From contig JAAYWE010000062.1 in the NCBI GenBank assembly GCA_012516755.1, positions 1-12,686 of the forward strand: DNA of 12,686 nucleotides, written 5' to 3'. Shown here piece after piece: positions 1 through 7,427 of this stretch. The notes below the pieces were generated by a model that did no database searches, had not been told where the DNA came from, and saw nothing but the letters and a program-made list of their open reading frames with translations. The position numbers and the translations under genes were made by a program. The DNA is from Treponema sp. (GTDB lineage Bacteria > Spirochaetota > Spirochaetia > Treponematales > Rectinemataceae). Numbering within the stretch: position 1 is the first letter of the stretch; the number at the start of each line of letters is the position of its first letter.

Positions 1-440
1 GCCTTGGCAATTATGCTGGATATGGAGGATATCTCGTTTTGAAGAATAAGCATATCACCGGAACCGAAGTCCAAAAGAGAACGGTCAATATAAGCTTCGC
101 CTATATCTTGATTAGCCCCACCAAACAACAGAATGCAATTCCTGCCTCGATCATCGACTTGAATAATCGCATGTCCCGTAGGCACATCAGAAATCTCTAC
201 AAGTTTTGTGTCTACGCCACCATTTTTCAGCGTATCAATCAGAAACTCCCCTTCTTTTCCAACTTTGCCTGCGTGTATTACCCTTAGTCCTGCCTTAGCC
301 ATTGCAAGAGATTGATTTAGTCCCTTGCCACCTGCAAAAACCGAAAGCGAACGTGCGGCTTTTGTCTCACCCGACTTGACGAATTCATCTACACTGTAGA
401 CATAATCTATATTGATCGAACCAAAATTGAGAACTCTCAT
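1..440 (-). CDS. PfkB-family sugar kinase, ribokinase-like (3' end outside window)
   Basis: The gene starts at the ATG complementary to 438-440 and reads without a stop to the left edge, giving 146 visible N-terminal residues of a protein that is usually about 300 long. The start has an AGGAG ribosome binding site about 7 bases upstream. Seen: an N-terminal FGSINIDYV strand with the sugar-contacting Asn10/Asp12 region, then the PfkB signature GGKGLNQ at residues 37-43, and a ribokinase-like run to residue 146. The family phosphorylates ribose or a related sugar or nucleoside with ATP in the cytoplasm. The GGKG-N-Q signature favours ribokinase over fructokinase or adenosine kinase, but the catalytic GAGD region lies outside the window, so the substrate is not fixed. 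It is divergent from the PPDK-PGK fusion gene, with a 137-base gap. No transporter gene is visible on this side to confirm a ribose role. Confidence 0.88.
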   Translation of the reverse strand, partial: MRVLNFGSINIDYVYSVDEFVKSGETKAARSLSVFAGGKGLNQSLAMAKAGLRVIHAGKVGKEGEFLIDTLKNGGVDTKLVEISDVPTGHAIIQVDDRGRNCILLFGGANQDIGEAYIDRSLLDFGSGDMLILQNEISSISSIIAK

Positions 441-469
441 CTATGTGCTCCTGTGCACTTGCTGGATCC

Positions 470-475
470 ATCATA
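470..475 (-). promoter_or_regulatory. Possible -10 element of the ribokinase-like gene
   Basis: On the minus strand the hexamer TATGAT (5 of 6 to the sigma-70 -10 consensus) lies 30 bases upstream of the ATG at 440. No good -35 hexamer is found 16-18 bases further upstream, so this is a weak call. Nearby, GTGC and GCAC arms (445-458) form a short imperfect inverted repeat over the ribosome binding site; this may be chance. Confidence 0.25.
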
Positions 476-541
476 GCATAAGACTCTGAATCGTGTACTG
501 ATATCGGATCTCGCGCCCTGTCTTAATTCATACTTTGAACA

Positions 542-571
542 TTGACAATCCGTCAGAATCATTCAAATACT
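542..571 (+). promoter_or_regulatory. Candidate promoter of the PPDK-PGK fusion gene, giving a leaderless start
   Basis: A perfect -35 hexamer TTGACA (542-547), an 18-base spacer and AATACT (566-571, 4 of 6) would place the transcription start 7 bases beyond the -10, exactly on the A of the ATG at 578. No Shine-Dalgarno sequence precedes either the ATG at 578 or the TTG at 542. This fits a leaderless transcript, but the -10 is only moderate. If translation really begins at 542, the hexamer is coding and the promoter call is wrong. Confidence 0.35.
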
Positions 572-577
572 CTAACT

Positions 578-3500
578 ATGACACCTGATCTGAAACATCC
601 CCTATTGAACACATGGGAAAACATCCTCGCTCATCTCGATCGAGTGTGCGAAAGCGACAACGAACAGACGCAAATACAGCTTCTCATCGAGCTTCTCATA
701 AACCTAAGGCTCATTGGCACAGACAGTGCTATTCCTGACATGCGAATCCAAAAAAGCGATATAGATGATATCTATAGACAAGTTGAAAAGAAAACGCGCA
801 GCATGCTTTCCAGTGTCAAGGCTCCTTCCGCAAAATTTATCTATTACGCGCGCGAGGTGATAAAAAAATTCCCTGTTCGCCAGGATGCAGAGGAAATGAT
901 CGAACGGATCCGTTCGGATGCTGAGGCCTTCGAAGAAAGTCGTACTGAAGACGATCCTCTCAGGGGCTTTGCCGGCGATCTGCGCAAGGAAGTGCATCGC
1001 CGCCTTTCTCCGCGTATTATCACTCACTACCTCAATCCATATATAGAACTAGCCGTGCATAGAAATCCAGAGCCAATGGTAAATGCGGGATACGTCGCTC
1101 TCCCATATACATTTTCGCCCGACGATGAAGATGAACAGTTTATCGATCTGGCCATCGATCTCCTCAAGCGGCTGCAATTTCTCTGGGATTATGAAGAAGG
1201 AGACATGGCAACAGTTAGACAGAATTTGCGAAATAACCTCGATATCTTCGAACGCTGTTTTCTTCGCGCAGAGGTCGAAGGGCTCCTCGGTATTCTGAAT
1301 CCGGAAAGTCTTTCTAGTGCGGATAAAGAGCTCGATGCTTTTAAGCGCCTTGCAAGCGTAAAATTCTTTCTGAAGGAATCGTATCTGGAATCGCGAATCG
1401 ATCTCTATGATCTTATTCTGCTCGATTTAGGGCTCGGACGCCTCATCTTTCTTCTTGCAAATGACCTTACCAACAACTATTTTGCCGAAGTCAGTCCCAG
1501 AAATATCCGCGATGCGCTTGAGGTTGTACGCGAGTTGCTTGCAATTTCTAGCATAAAAGGTCTTAGAATCCAAAACGTACAATTGCGACAAAACGAACTT
1601 GGAGAGCTGCGAGAATCGTCGGTCTCCGATTTTATTAAGCTCAAGCACAGTCTCGAAGCAATCTCTTCCGAACTACAGCAATATGTCCAATCCGAGATAA
1701 TCGATGAGATGACGGGGAGCCTCAATCAGATTCTGGAGGATTATAAGGTTCCGACCTCTAAGCTCTCTCAGATAAAAACACGGTTTTTCAACAACTTTAT
1801 TCGCCGTACCCAAATCCATGTGCTAAGCGAATTTGTCGAAAAGGTCTCCACCGCTGTCAATAATGAGCTCGAGCGACAGCAGGGAGAGGGCCAACTATAT
1901 CTGCGCTTTCAGCGTCTGAATGACAAGGGTTCCTTCTCCGAGTGCATCGAAGAAAAGGGAATCGACGCATACATTGCACCAACCTGGCGCAAGCCCGAGG
2001 CTTGGCTGCGCCCCTTTCTAGGCGGTAAGGGAAACAGTATCATCGACATGGCGCAGATCGGCCTTCGGGTTCCGCCAGCCTTTGTTCTCAGTTATCCTCT
2101 TCTCGCCGCTATGAGCCGAAACACCAATCATATCAGAGCAGGAATTATTGATAAGTTGCGCGAGCTCGAACAAAGAACCGGCACGATGTTAGGCAATGGG
2201 GACAAACCCTTGCTTCTGTCTGTTCGATCTGGAGCTCTCACTTCGCTGCCTGGCATGATGTCGACAATAATGAATATCGGACTCGTACCCCGGGTACAAG
2301 CGGCACTATCCAAAGAATTTGGGACAGATTTCGTCGACACTCTGTATCTACGATTTCTGGAGAACTGCAAGAGCGCTCTGGATCTCAGCCGGCAATGTCC
2401 TAGAACAAGATACAAAGACGACGTCGCTCAAGGCGCTGCGCAGAAGACTAAACTACTCGAGGATCAGGGCTCAGGCCTTTGTCTACAGCGCAAAAAGATG
2501 GCAGAACTCGAGTCTTTCCTGGTTACATTTTTGGGGCCTTCTTTTTTGACCGATGAAGAAGAACAGCTTTTTGCCTGTATCGAGCTTGTTTACAGCTCGC
2601 GTACTTCAAAGACTGTCGACCTATATTCCAAGACTCTCGCCTCACATGAGACTATCGAAACCGCGGTGACTATTCAGCAGGTCGTTTTTGGAAATCTTAA
2701 TGAGAACAGCCTGAGTGGTGTAGTCATGACTCGCAACCCCATCACCGGTGAGGACAAGCTCTTTGGTGAGTTTAAAATCAGAGCTCAAGGGGAAGAAATC
2801 GTCATGGGCTCCCTGGACACTTTACCGATCGAAGAGATCTGTCCGGAGATAGCCAGTCAGCTCTTGGAATGCAAAAGGAATCTCATCGAATTCTATCATC
2901 AGGATCTCGACATAGAATTCACGGTCGAGGATGGTGTCTTATATCTCCTGCAAGCGAGGGCGGCAAGACTTGGATCCTTTGCACAACTGATGGCTGCCAC
3001 GGACTTTTTGAAACGTGGAATCATAACACTCGATAAATACAGGGAAAACATCGGAAGCTTAGAACTTGCGTACGCTAATATTCCATTACCGAGGGCCGAT
3101 TTTAGGTTCAGACAATGGGTTCCACCCCTGGCAACGGGTATACCGATCAACGGTGGGGTTGTCTCTGGGACACTCATCATAACTATCGAGCGACTAAAGG
3201 AAGCGGAGAAGCGCCGGGAAAGTGTCATTTTCTTTGCTGTCAATACAAAACCGACGGATTTCAATATCTTCAATCTCTCAAGTGCAATTGTAACGGTCTA
3301 TCCGGGGCGCACATCGCATGCAGCCATCACCGCAATGACGCTGAATAAGGCCTGTATTGTCGGGTGCTCGGACATCGAAATCGATTATGAACACCGTAAG
3401 GTTATCTTTCATGGTGCTGGAGACATTGCCTTAACCGAAGGAGAACGAATAACCATAGATGGCAATGCAGGTGCAGTGTATCGAGGTGTTGCTCCCATCT

Positions 3501-4717
3501 CCGACACATGTATGCCCGTCTCCAGCATCCATGAAGCCATCCTTAAGGCGCAGTCTGCCGGAGAAGCAGCCCAAATCGTCGAGACAATGATTTCTACAAA
3601 GATGAAGGCACTCCGGCGAGAATCAAGTCTCCGAAAAAAAAGTCTTGCGGAAGCCGGAGATCTGCATAAGCGCAATGTGCTCGTGCGTGTTGACGCAAAC
3701 ATCGACCTCAGCGAGAACTCCGAGCCCGAAGTTGTGGATATGCGAGTTTCGCTAATGATTCCTGTAATCAGAGACCTCTTGGAGGCTGGCGCAACGCCAA
3801 TCATCTGCTCACACCGCGGAGATCCGGGAACCCATAGCCTGCAAGGCATATCCCGCGAACAAATTTACGAGACATACAGCCTTCTGCCAATCGCACAGAA
3901 ACTGGAAAGCCTTATGGGAAGTGTCGTCAAATTTCACCATGTGAGCATTGGCTCATCCGGCTTATTGATCTCAAGGAAGGATATCGTTCCAGATCGGATC
4001 AATATGCTGGAAAATCTCCGATATGCAACGGGAGAAAAAGACAACGACGAAGCCTTTGCTCGTTCTCTTGCTGAGCTGAGCGATAGCATATTCGTCAATG
4101 ATGCATTCAATGTATGCCTGCGCCGGCATGCAAGCATTGTGGGTGTGCCTCGTTTTATCCAGACCAGTATTGCTGGCCCCACTGTCTTGCAGGAGCTTAT
4201 GATCCTCGAAAAAGTGCTGAATAAGGTTGAGCGACCATTTATTGCGGTATTCAGTGGCGACGAGATTGAAGCGCAATACGGCGCAATGGCATCAATGCTT
4301 CCAAGAGTCGATGCCATGGCAATGATTCTTCCCAGTAATACGGCATCCCTGGCGCCATTCACCAATTCCTACCCCGCTAAGATAACCGTAATCGATCCGA
4401 AGGATCCTGGCTGGCTTAATAAAAGCTACGCTCTGGGTGCTTTGCTCGAAAACGCACGAACCATTCTTTGGGCGGGGCCTGCTGGTTTAACATCCAGATT
4501 AGGAAAGGACTTAGAGGATCTTCCTCCCTATATAGTCTCGCTGCACCGAGCGATGGGAAATGCATCCTTGACCATTATCTGTTCGGAAACGGAAAAGCAT
4601 TTCGCAGGGAAAACAACTGAAAATATCCACATCTCAACAGGCCCCCGTTCCTTCCTGGAGTATCTTGAACGACTTTCTCTGCCTGGTATTGTCGAGCTCG
4701 ATGACTCAATGAGATAG
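578..4717 (+). CDS. PPDK-like ATP-grasp/phosphohistidine protein fused to a degenerate phosphoglycerate kinase domain
   Basis: Residues are numbered from an in-frame TTG at 542; the ATG at 578 (residue 13) is preferred as start, though neither has a Shine-Dalgarno sequence. Domain order by eye: unrecognised, mainly helical region to about 485; PPDK ATP-grasp about 486-810 with GGKG (494-497), SVRSGA (Arg562), TRNP (730-733) and the LQAR motif (Gln804, Arg806); PPDK swivelling domain about 870-985 with TSHAA, giving catalytic His926 beside Thr924; linker; PGK-like domain about 1046-1391 with VRVDAN (Asp1051, Asn1053), Arg1068, SHRGDP (1090-1095), LENLRY (1156-1161), NDAF and Arg1195-His1196, ending in HISTG and LPGI. 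In PPDK the ATP-grasp domain phosphorylates the swivelling His, which passes phosphate to pyruvate on a TIM barrel; that barrel is absent here. The PGK C-lobe is shortened and its GGAKVSDK motif reads SGDEIEAQ, so normal PGK catalysis is unlikely. Inference: ATP-dependent His phosphorylation with an unknown acceptor, or sensing of a phosphoglycerate. It could also be called simply a PEP/pyruvate-binding-domain protein. Confidence 0.85.
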   Translation: MTPDLKHPLLNTWENILAHLDRVCESDNEQTQIQLLIELLINLRLIGTDSAIPDMRIQKSDIDDIYRQVEKKTRSMLSSVKAPSAKFIYYAREVIKKFPVRQDAEEMIERIRSDAEAFEESRTEDDPLRGFAGDLRKEVHRRLSPRIITHYLNPYIELAVHRNPEPMVNAGYVALPYTFSPDDEDEQFIDLAIDLLKRLQFLWDYEEGDMATVRQNLRNNLDIFERCFLRAEVEGLLGILNPESLSSADKELDAFKRLASVKFFLKESYLESRIDLYDLILLDLGLGRLIFLLANDLTNNYFAEVSPRNIRDALEVVRELLAISSIKGLRIQNVQLRQNELGELRESSVSDFIKLKHSLEAISSELQQYVQSEIIDEMTGSLNQILEDYKVPTSKLSQIKTRFFNNFIRRTQIHVLSEFVEKVSTAVNNELERQQGEGQLYLRFQRLNDKGSFSECIEEKGIDAYIAPTWRKPEAWLRPFLGGKGNSIIDMAQIGLRVPPAFVLSYPLLAAMSRNTNHIRAGIIDKLRELEQRTGTMLGNGDKPLLLSVRSGALTSLPGMMSTIMNIGLVPRVQAALSKEFGTDFVDTLYLRFLENCKSALDLSRQCPRTRYKDDVAQGAAQKTKLLEDQGSGLCLQRKKMAELESFLVTFLGPSFLTDEEEQLFACIELVYSSRTSKTVDLYSKTLASHETIETAVTIQQVVFGNLNENSLSGVVMTRNPITGEDKLFGEFKIRAQGEEIVMGSLDTLPIEEICPEIASQLLECKRNLIEFYHQDLDIEFTVEDGVLYLLQARAARLGSFAQLMAATDFLKRGIITLDKYRENIGSLELAYANIPLPRADFRFRQWVPPLATGIPINGGVVSGTLIITIERLKEAEKRRESVIFFAVNTKPTDFNIFNLSSAIVTVYPGRTSHAAITAMTLNKACIVGCSDIEIDYEHRKVIFHGAGDIALTEGERITIDGNAGAVYRGVAPISDTCMPVSSIHEAILKAQSAGEAAQIVETMISTKMKALRRESSLRKKSLAEAGDLHKRNVLVRVDANIDLSENSEPEVVDMRVSLMIPVIRDLLEAGATPIICSHRGDPGTHSLQGISREQIYETYSLLPIAQKLESLMGSVVKFHHVSIGSSGLLISRKDIVPDRINMLENLRYATGEKDNDEAFARSLAELSDSIFVNDAFNVCLRRHASIVGVPRFIQTSIAGPTVLQELMILEKVLNKVERPFIAVFSGDEIEAQYGAMASMLPRVDAMAMILPSNTASLAPFTNSYPAKITVIDPKDPGWLNKSYALGALLENARTILWAGPAGLTSRLGKDLEDLPPYIVSLHRAMGNASLTIICSETEKHFAGKTTENIHISTGPRSFLEYLERLSLPGIVELDDSMR

Positions 4718-4742
4718 CAAAGACATGAATCGTCATTAATCG

Positions 4743-4771
4743 TTGACAGAAGTCTTTGGCCTAATTATATT
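4743..4771 (+). promoter_or_regulatory. Strong sigma-70-type promoter of the TetR gene
   Basis: TTGACA (4743-4748, 6 of 6), a 17-base spacer and TATATT (4766-4771, 5 of 6) form a near-consensus promoter. The expected start is near 4778, giving a leader of about 50 bases before the ATG at 4829. It may also drive the radical SAM gene downstream by read-through. Confidence 0.7.
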
Positions 4772-4785
4772 TGACATAGCTGTCA
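4772..4785 (+). promoter_or_regulatory. Candidate TetR operator (inverted repeat TGACA-N4-TGTCA)
   Basis: A 14-base inverted repeat with 5-bp arms TGACA and TGTCA around TAGC sits directly after the -10 hexamer and over the predicted transcription start. This is the usual place for an autorepression site of a TetR-family protein. Binding by the adjacent regulator is inferred from position only. Confidence 0.5.
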
Positions 4786-4828
4786 GAATAAATAATTGCA
4801 CCAAAGTATAATTTAGGAGACAAAGCTT

Positions 4829-5404
4829 ATGCCAAGGATCGTGGATCATGATAAAAGAAAACGAGAAATCGCCCGGTCTGCACTTATGCTGTTTTCTAAG
4901 CAAGGCTATCATGAATCTAGCTTTAGCGATATAGCATCGGCCTGCAGACTAAGCCGCTCTAATATATATAATTACTTCAAGAATAAGGATGAGATCTTTC
5001 ACTATGCGGTAGTTGAATTGCTCAACTCGATTACTCAAAATATCGAGCTCATAGCCCATCAGGATAGCTTGACATTAGCTCAGAAGCTCCAGCGAATTTA
5101 CCAGCTTTTTACAAACGACTTCGGGGATGGGAAGAACGCCTCGATCATCCTCGATCTTTCGCTGAGACTCAAGCGAAAAGATACCAAGCTTGTTGCCACC
5201 CTTGATAATTCTGCTGTAAATCTTCGCAAAAACATCGAGAATCTCTTTGTTAGCGAGAATGCAAATCTGCCTTATGTCCAGATTGCAGTAGTTACGACTC
5301 TCTTTTTTTCTCTTATAGAGAGCAGCATTACGCATTCTCTTTTCACTGAAAAAGCATTCATTCAGCAGAATATAGCAGTGATCCTGCAAATGCTGGGAAT
5401 ATGA
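4829..5404 (+). CDS. TetR/AcrR-family transcriptional regulator
   Basis: This 191-residue protein has the typical TetR length. An N-terminal DNA-binding region holds the ARSALMLFSKQGYHESSF helix pattern, then the helix-turn-helix at about 32-51 with the family signature SRSNIYNYFKNKDEIF. The remaining 140 residues are a helical ligand-binding and dimerisation domain, which does not reveal the effector. The ATG at 4829 follows an AGGAGA ribosome binding site. It is transcribed from a strong promoter with an inverted repeat over the start point, which suggests autorepression. The radical SAM gene follows on the same strand after 100 bases and is the likely target, since its upstream region repeats the TTGACAGA sequence found at the TetR promoter. 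No efflux pump gene is nearby, so a drug-resistance role is not suggested by context. Confidence 0.92.
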   Translation: MPRIVDHDKRKREIARSALMLFSKQGYHESSFSDIASACRLSRSNIYNYFKNKDEIFHYAVVELLNSITQNIELIAHQDSLTLAQKLQRIYQLFTNDFGDGKNASIILDLSLRLKRKDTKLVATLDNSAVNLRKNIENLFVSENANLPYVQIAVVTTLFFSLIESSITHSLFTEKAFIQQNIAVILQMLGI

Positions 5405-5454
5405 TTGTAGGAAAAGGTGCTTTGTTGAAAGCGAACATGGAGATTCCTTGTGGT

Positions 5455-5488
5455 TATATTGACAGAGTGCTCTTGCTGACAATAGAAA
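5455..5488 (+). promoter_or_regulatory. Candidate promoter/operator region of the radical SAM gene
   Basis: TATATT (5455-5460) runs into TTGACA (5459-5464). TTGACA could act as a -35 with TAGAAA (5483-5488, 4 of 6, 18-base spacer) as -10. The region repeats two features of the TetR promoter: the TATATT-TGACA junction and the octamer TTGACAGA. A second TGACA (5477-5481) follows. It contains a short AGAG-TG-CTCT inverted repeat. Shared control by the TetR protein is plausible but unproven. Confidence 0.4.
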
Positions 5489-5504
5489 GAAAGAGGAGGG
5501 AAAT

Positions 5505-6965
5505 ATGAATTCCATCTCACAAACATTGGGGAAAAGTGCGATGAACATCGCTCTTAATTACCTAAACAAGGATCCTGAAAAGAATATCCCAAAAATCGTA
5601 GATCTATTCATGAAATTCACCTTCCGTGAAGATATGAAGCGCCAGCTATTGAGTGCAAAAGAGGTGATGAATGATCCCAACAATCCCTATCGAGGTCTCA
5701 TAATGAGGGCATTCTACGAACTCGATCCGAAGATTCGCAAGCGCTTTCTAACCAATTTTGTCTTCAATTCCGGAATAATCGGCCAAGATAAGACTGCTGT
5801 TCTGAAGGTTAAATACAATTGCAATATCCCATGGACTATCCTTATGGATCCCACAAGTGCATGTAATATGCACTGCAAGGGTTGCTGGGCCGCAGAGTAT
5901 GACAAAACCGATTCCATGGATTATGAGCTTCTCGATCGAATCATCAGAGAAGGAAAAGAGCTTGGAATCTACTTCTATATCTACTCCGGCGGAGAGCCGA
6001 TGCTTAGAAAGGATGACCTAATAAAACTTGCAAAGGTTCATGATGACTGCGTATTCTTGGCATTTACGAACGGTACCCTGATAGATGATGCTTGCGCAAA
6101 GGAACTTGCGGAATCTGGGAATTTCGGACTGGCATTCAGCATCGAAGGTTTTGAAAACGCTACTGATTTTAGACGAGGAAAAGGTACCTATCAGAAAGTT
6201 GTCCAAGGCATGAAGAACATGAAAAAATACGGCGCTCCCTTTGGATTTAGCGCATGCTATCATTCGAAGAATGCAGAAGCGGTTGGTAGCGAAGAATTTC
6301 TCGATTTTATGATCGAACAAGGCTGCATGTTTGGCTGGATATTCACATATATGCCCCTGGGGAAAGATGCAGATACTAGTCTCTTAGCCACTCCAGAACA
6401 GCGCGAGTACATGTTCCATTGGGTCAGGAAGATGCGCGATACAAGGCCGCTCTTCCTCATCGATTTCTGGAACGATGGCCAATATGTAAATGGATGCATT
6501 GCGGGTGGAAGAAGCTACCTCCATATCAACGCTGCTGGAGATGTCGAACCTTGCGCGTTTATTCACTATTCGAACGTAAACATCAAGAATACATCTCTCC
6601 TGGATGCACTGCGCTCACCCTTGTTCAAGCAATATGCCGAGAATCAACCGTTCAACGAAAATCACCTGAGGCCATGCCCTCTTTTGGACAATAGTGGGAA
6701 ACTTGCGGAGATGGTAAAGGCTGCTGGAGCATATTCGACGCAGCCCATAGATAGGGAAGATGTTGATAATCTGACGGCAAAGTGTGTGCAAGCTGCCGAA
6801 AGATGGGCGCCTGTGGCTGAAAAGCTCTGGGCTGGTGAGATGCCCCACTATCTCGAATCCAAAAAGAAGAGTAAAGAATTACAAGATAAGAATCTCGAAG
6901 TAATCAAGAAGAAGCTCAAGAAGGGCAAGAAAACAAAGGATTCAAATCTGGAAGCGGCTTCTTGA
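5505..6965 (+). CDS. Radical SAM enzyme with SPASM/twitch-like C-terminus, substrate unknown
   Basis: This 486-residue protein starts at an ATG preceded by a GGAGGG ribosome binding site. Residues 1-115 are a helical N-terminal extension. The [4Fe-4S]/SAM cluster motif CxxxCxxC is Cys120, Cys124 and Cys127, within DPTSACNMHCKGCWAAEY, followed by the SAM-binding YSGGEP motif near residue 165. The C-terminal part has Cys331-x13-Gly-x4-Cys350 (the first half of a SPASM motif) and a third cysteine, Cys391, in RPCPLLDN. It therefore probably binds one auxiliary cluster, as in twitch domains, rather than the two of full SPASM proteins. The tail after about 450 is lysine-rich and likely disordered or contacts nucleic acid, membrane or a partner. 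No peptide substrate gene is visible nearby, so RiPP maturation is not supported. Context points only to control by the upstream TetR protein. Lipid or cofactor modification is possible but speculative. Confidence 0.9.
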   Translation: MNSISQTLGKSAMNIALNYLNKDPEKNIPKIVDLFMKFTFREDMKRQLLSAKEVMNDPNNPYRGLIMRAFYELDPKIRKRFLTNFVFNSGIIGQDKTAVLKVKYNCNIPWTILMDPTSACNMHCKGCWAAEYDKTDSMDYELLDRIIREGKELGIYFYIYSGGEPMLRKDDLIKLAKVHDDCVFLAFTNGTLIDDACAKELAESGNFGLAFSIEGFENATDFRRGKGTYQKVVQGMKNMKKYGAPFGFSACYHSKNAEAVGSEEFLDFMIEQGCMFGWIFTYMPLGKDADTSLLATPEQREYMFHWVRKMRDTRPLFLIDFWNDGQYVNGCIAGGRSYLHINAAGDVEPCAFIHYSNVNIKNTSLLDALRSPLFKQYAENQPFNENHLRPCPLLDNSGKLAEMVKAAGAYSTQPIDREDVDNLTAKCVQAAERWAPVAEKLWAGEMPHYLESKKKSKELQDKNLEVIKKKLKKGKKTKDSNLEAAS

Positions 6966-7018
6966 GCCTGTCTTCCCGTAAAGCGTAAGCCAGGTACTAT
7001 TAAAAGAATGACTAATGC

Positions 7019-7369
7019 TCATTGTAGAATATCATTATCATTCTTGTATTTTATATATTCTTCTCGCGTTGGGCTAAAAACCTCGATGACGACACTATCC
7101 TCGAGAACATCCACCTTGTGCTCGGCATTCATAGGAATGCACCAGCTATCGCCAGGCTTGAGCTCCACTGCTTTTTCTTCGATGTGCATAACTATCTTGC
7201 CTGAAACAAGATAGCCCGTCTGCTCATAGGGGTGTTTATGCCTTAGAAGATCGGCATCTTTATCCAGATGGACTTCGACGAGTAGAGTATGTTCGCCATA
7301 ACATAGAGTCTTGATACGATTTCCAGGCGATGTCTCGTGGAAGCCAGCGCTTGAATGTTTTCCAAACAT
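7019..7369 (-). CDS. Small single-domain cupin protein
   Basis: The 116-residue protein starts at the ATG complementary to 7367-7369. An open frame extends further upstream into the dehydrogenase gene, but the GGGAGG ribosome binding site at 7376-7381 fixes this start. Cupin motif 1 gives metal ligands His44, His46 and Glu49 or Gln50 (HKHPYEQTGYLVSG, with Gly57). Motif 2, PGDSWCIPMNAEH, supplies His84. The length and the complete ligand set fit a metal-binding single-cupin (DUF/COG1917-like) protein. Such proteins may be small dioxygenases, isomerases or sugar-binding sensors, and the sequence does not decide among them. It lies 79 bases after the dehydrogenase stop on the same strand and converges with the radical SAM gene. 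No link to lipoamide metabolism is known for this family; the adjacency may be incidental. Confidence 0.87.
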   Translation of the reverse strand: MFGKHSSAGFHETSPGNRIKTLCYGEHTLLVEVHLDKDADLLRHKHPYEQTGYLVSGKIVMHIEEKAVELKPGDSWCIPMNAEHKVDVLEDSVVIEVFSPTREEYIKYKNDNDILQ

Positions 7370-7375
7370 GGTGTT

Positions 7376-7381
7376 CCTCCC
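7376..7381 (-). promoter_or_regulatory. Ribosome binding site fixing the cupin start
   Basis: GGGAGG on the minus strand lies 6 bases upstream of the ATG at 7369. It supports the short cupin over a longer reading that would overlap the end of the dehydrogenase gene. Confidence 0.8.
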
Positions 7382-7390
7382 ATAGGAATT

Positions 7391-7427
7391 TCTCGTATAA
7401 TAATTTTCAATAATAAGCATATACAAT
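7391..7427 (-). promoter_or_regulatory. Candidate promoter of the cupin gene
   Basis: In the AT-rich 79-base gap after the dehydrogenase gene the minus strand reads TTGTAT, about 18 bases, then TATTAT (5 of 6) and ACGAG. The -35 matches only 3 of 6, so the call is tentative. It would let the cupin be transcribed apart from the dehydrogenase. Confidence 0.35.

Noticed and set aside
39..287. Plus-strand open frame of 82 codons near the left edge
   Set aside because: It is the opposite strand of the ribokinase-like gene, whose protein motifs are clear; no family features.
3409..4365. Minus-strand open frames of 100-146 codons inside the fusion gene
   Set aside because: They lie opposite well-conserved PPDK and PGK-like sequence, have no ribosome binding sites and no recognisable features.
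6966..7018. Possible terminator between the convergent radical SAM and cupin genes
   Set aside because: Only a 4-5 bp CCTG/CAGG pairing with a long loop and no T-run; not convincing on either strand.
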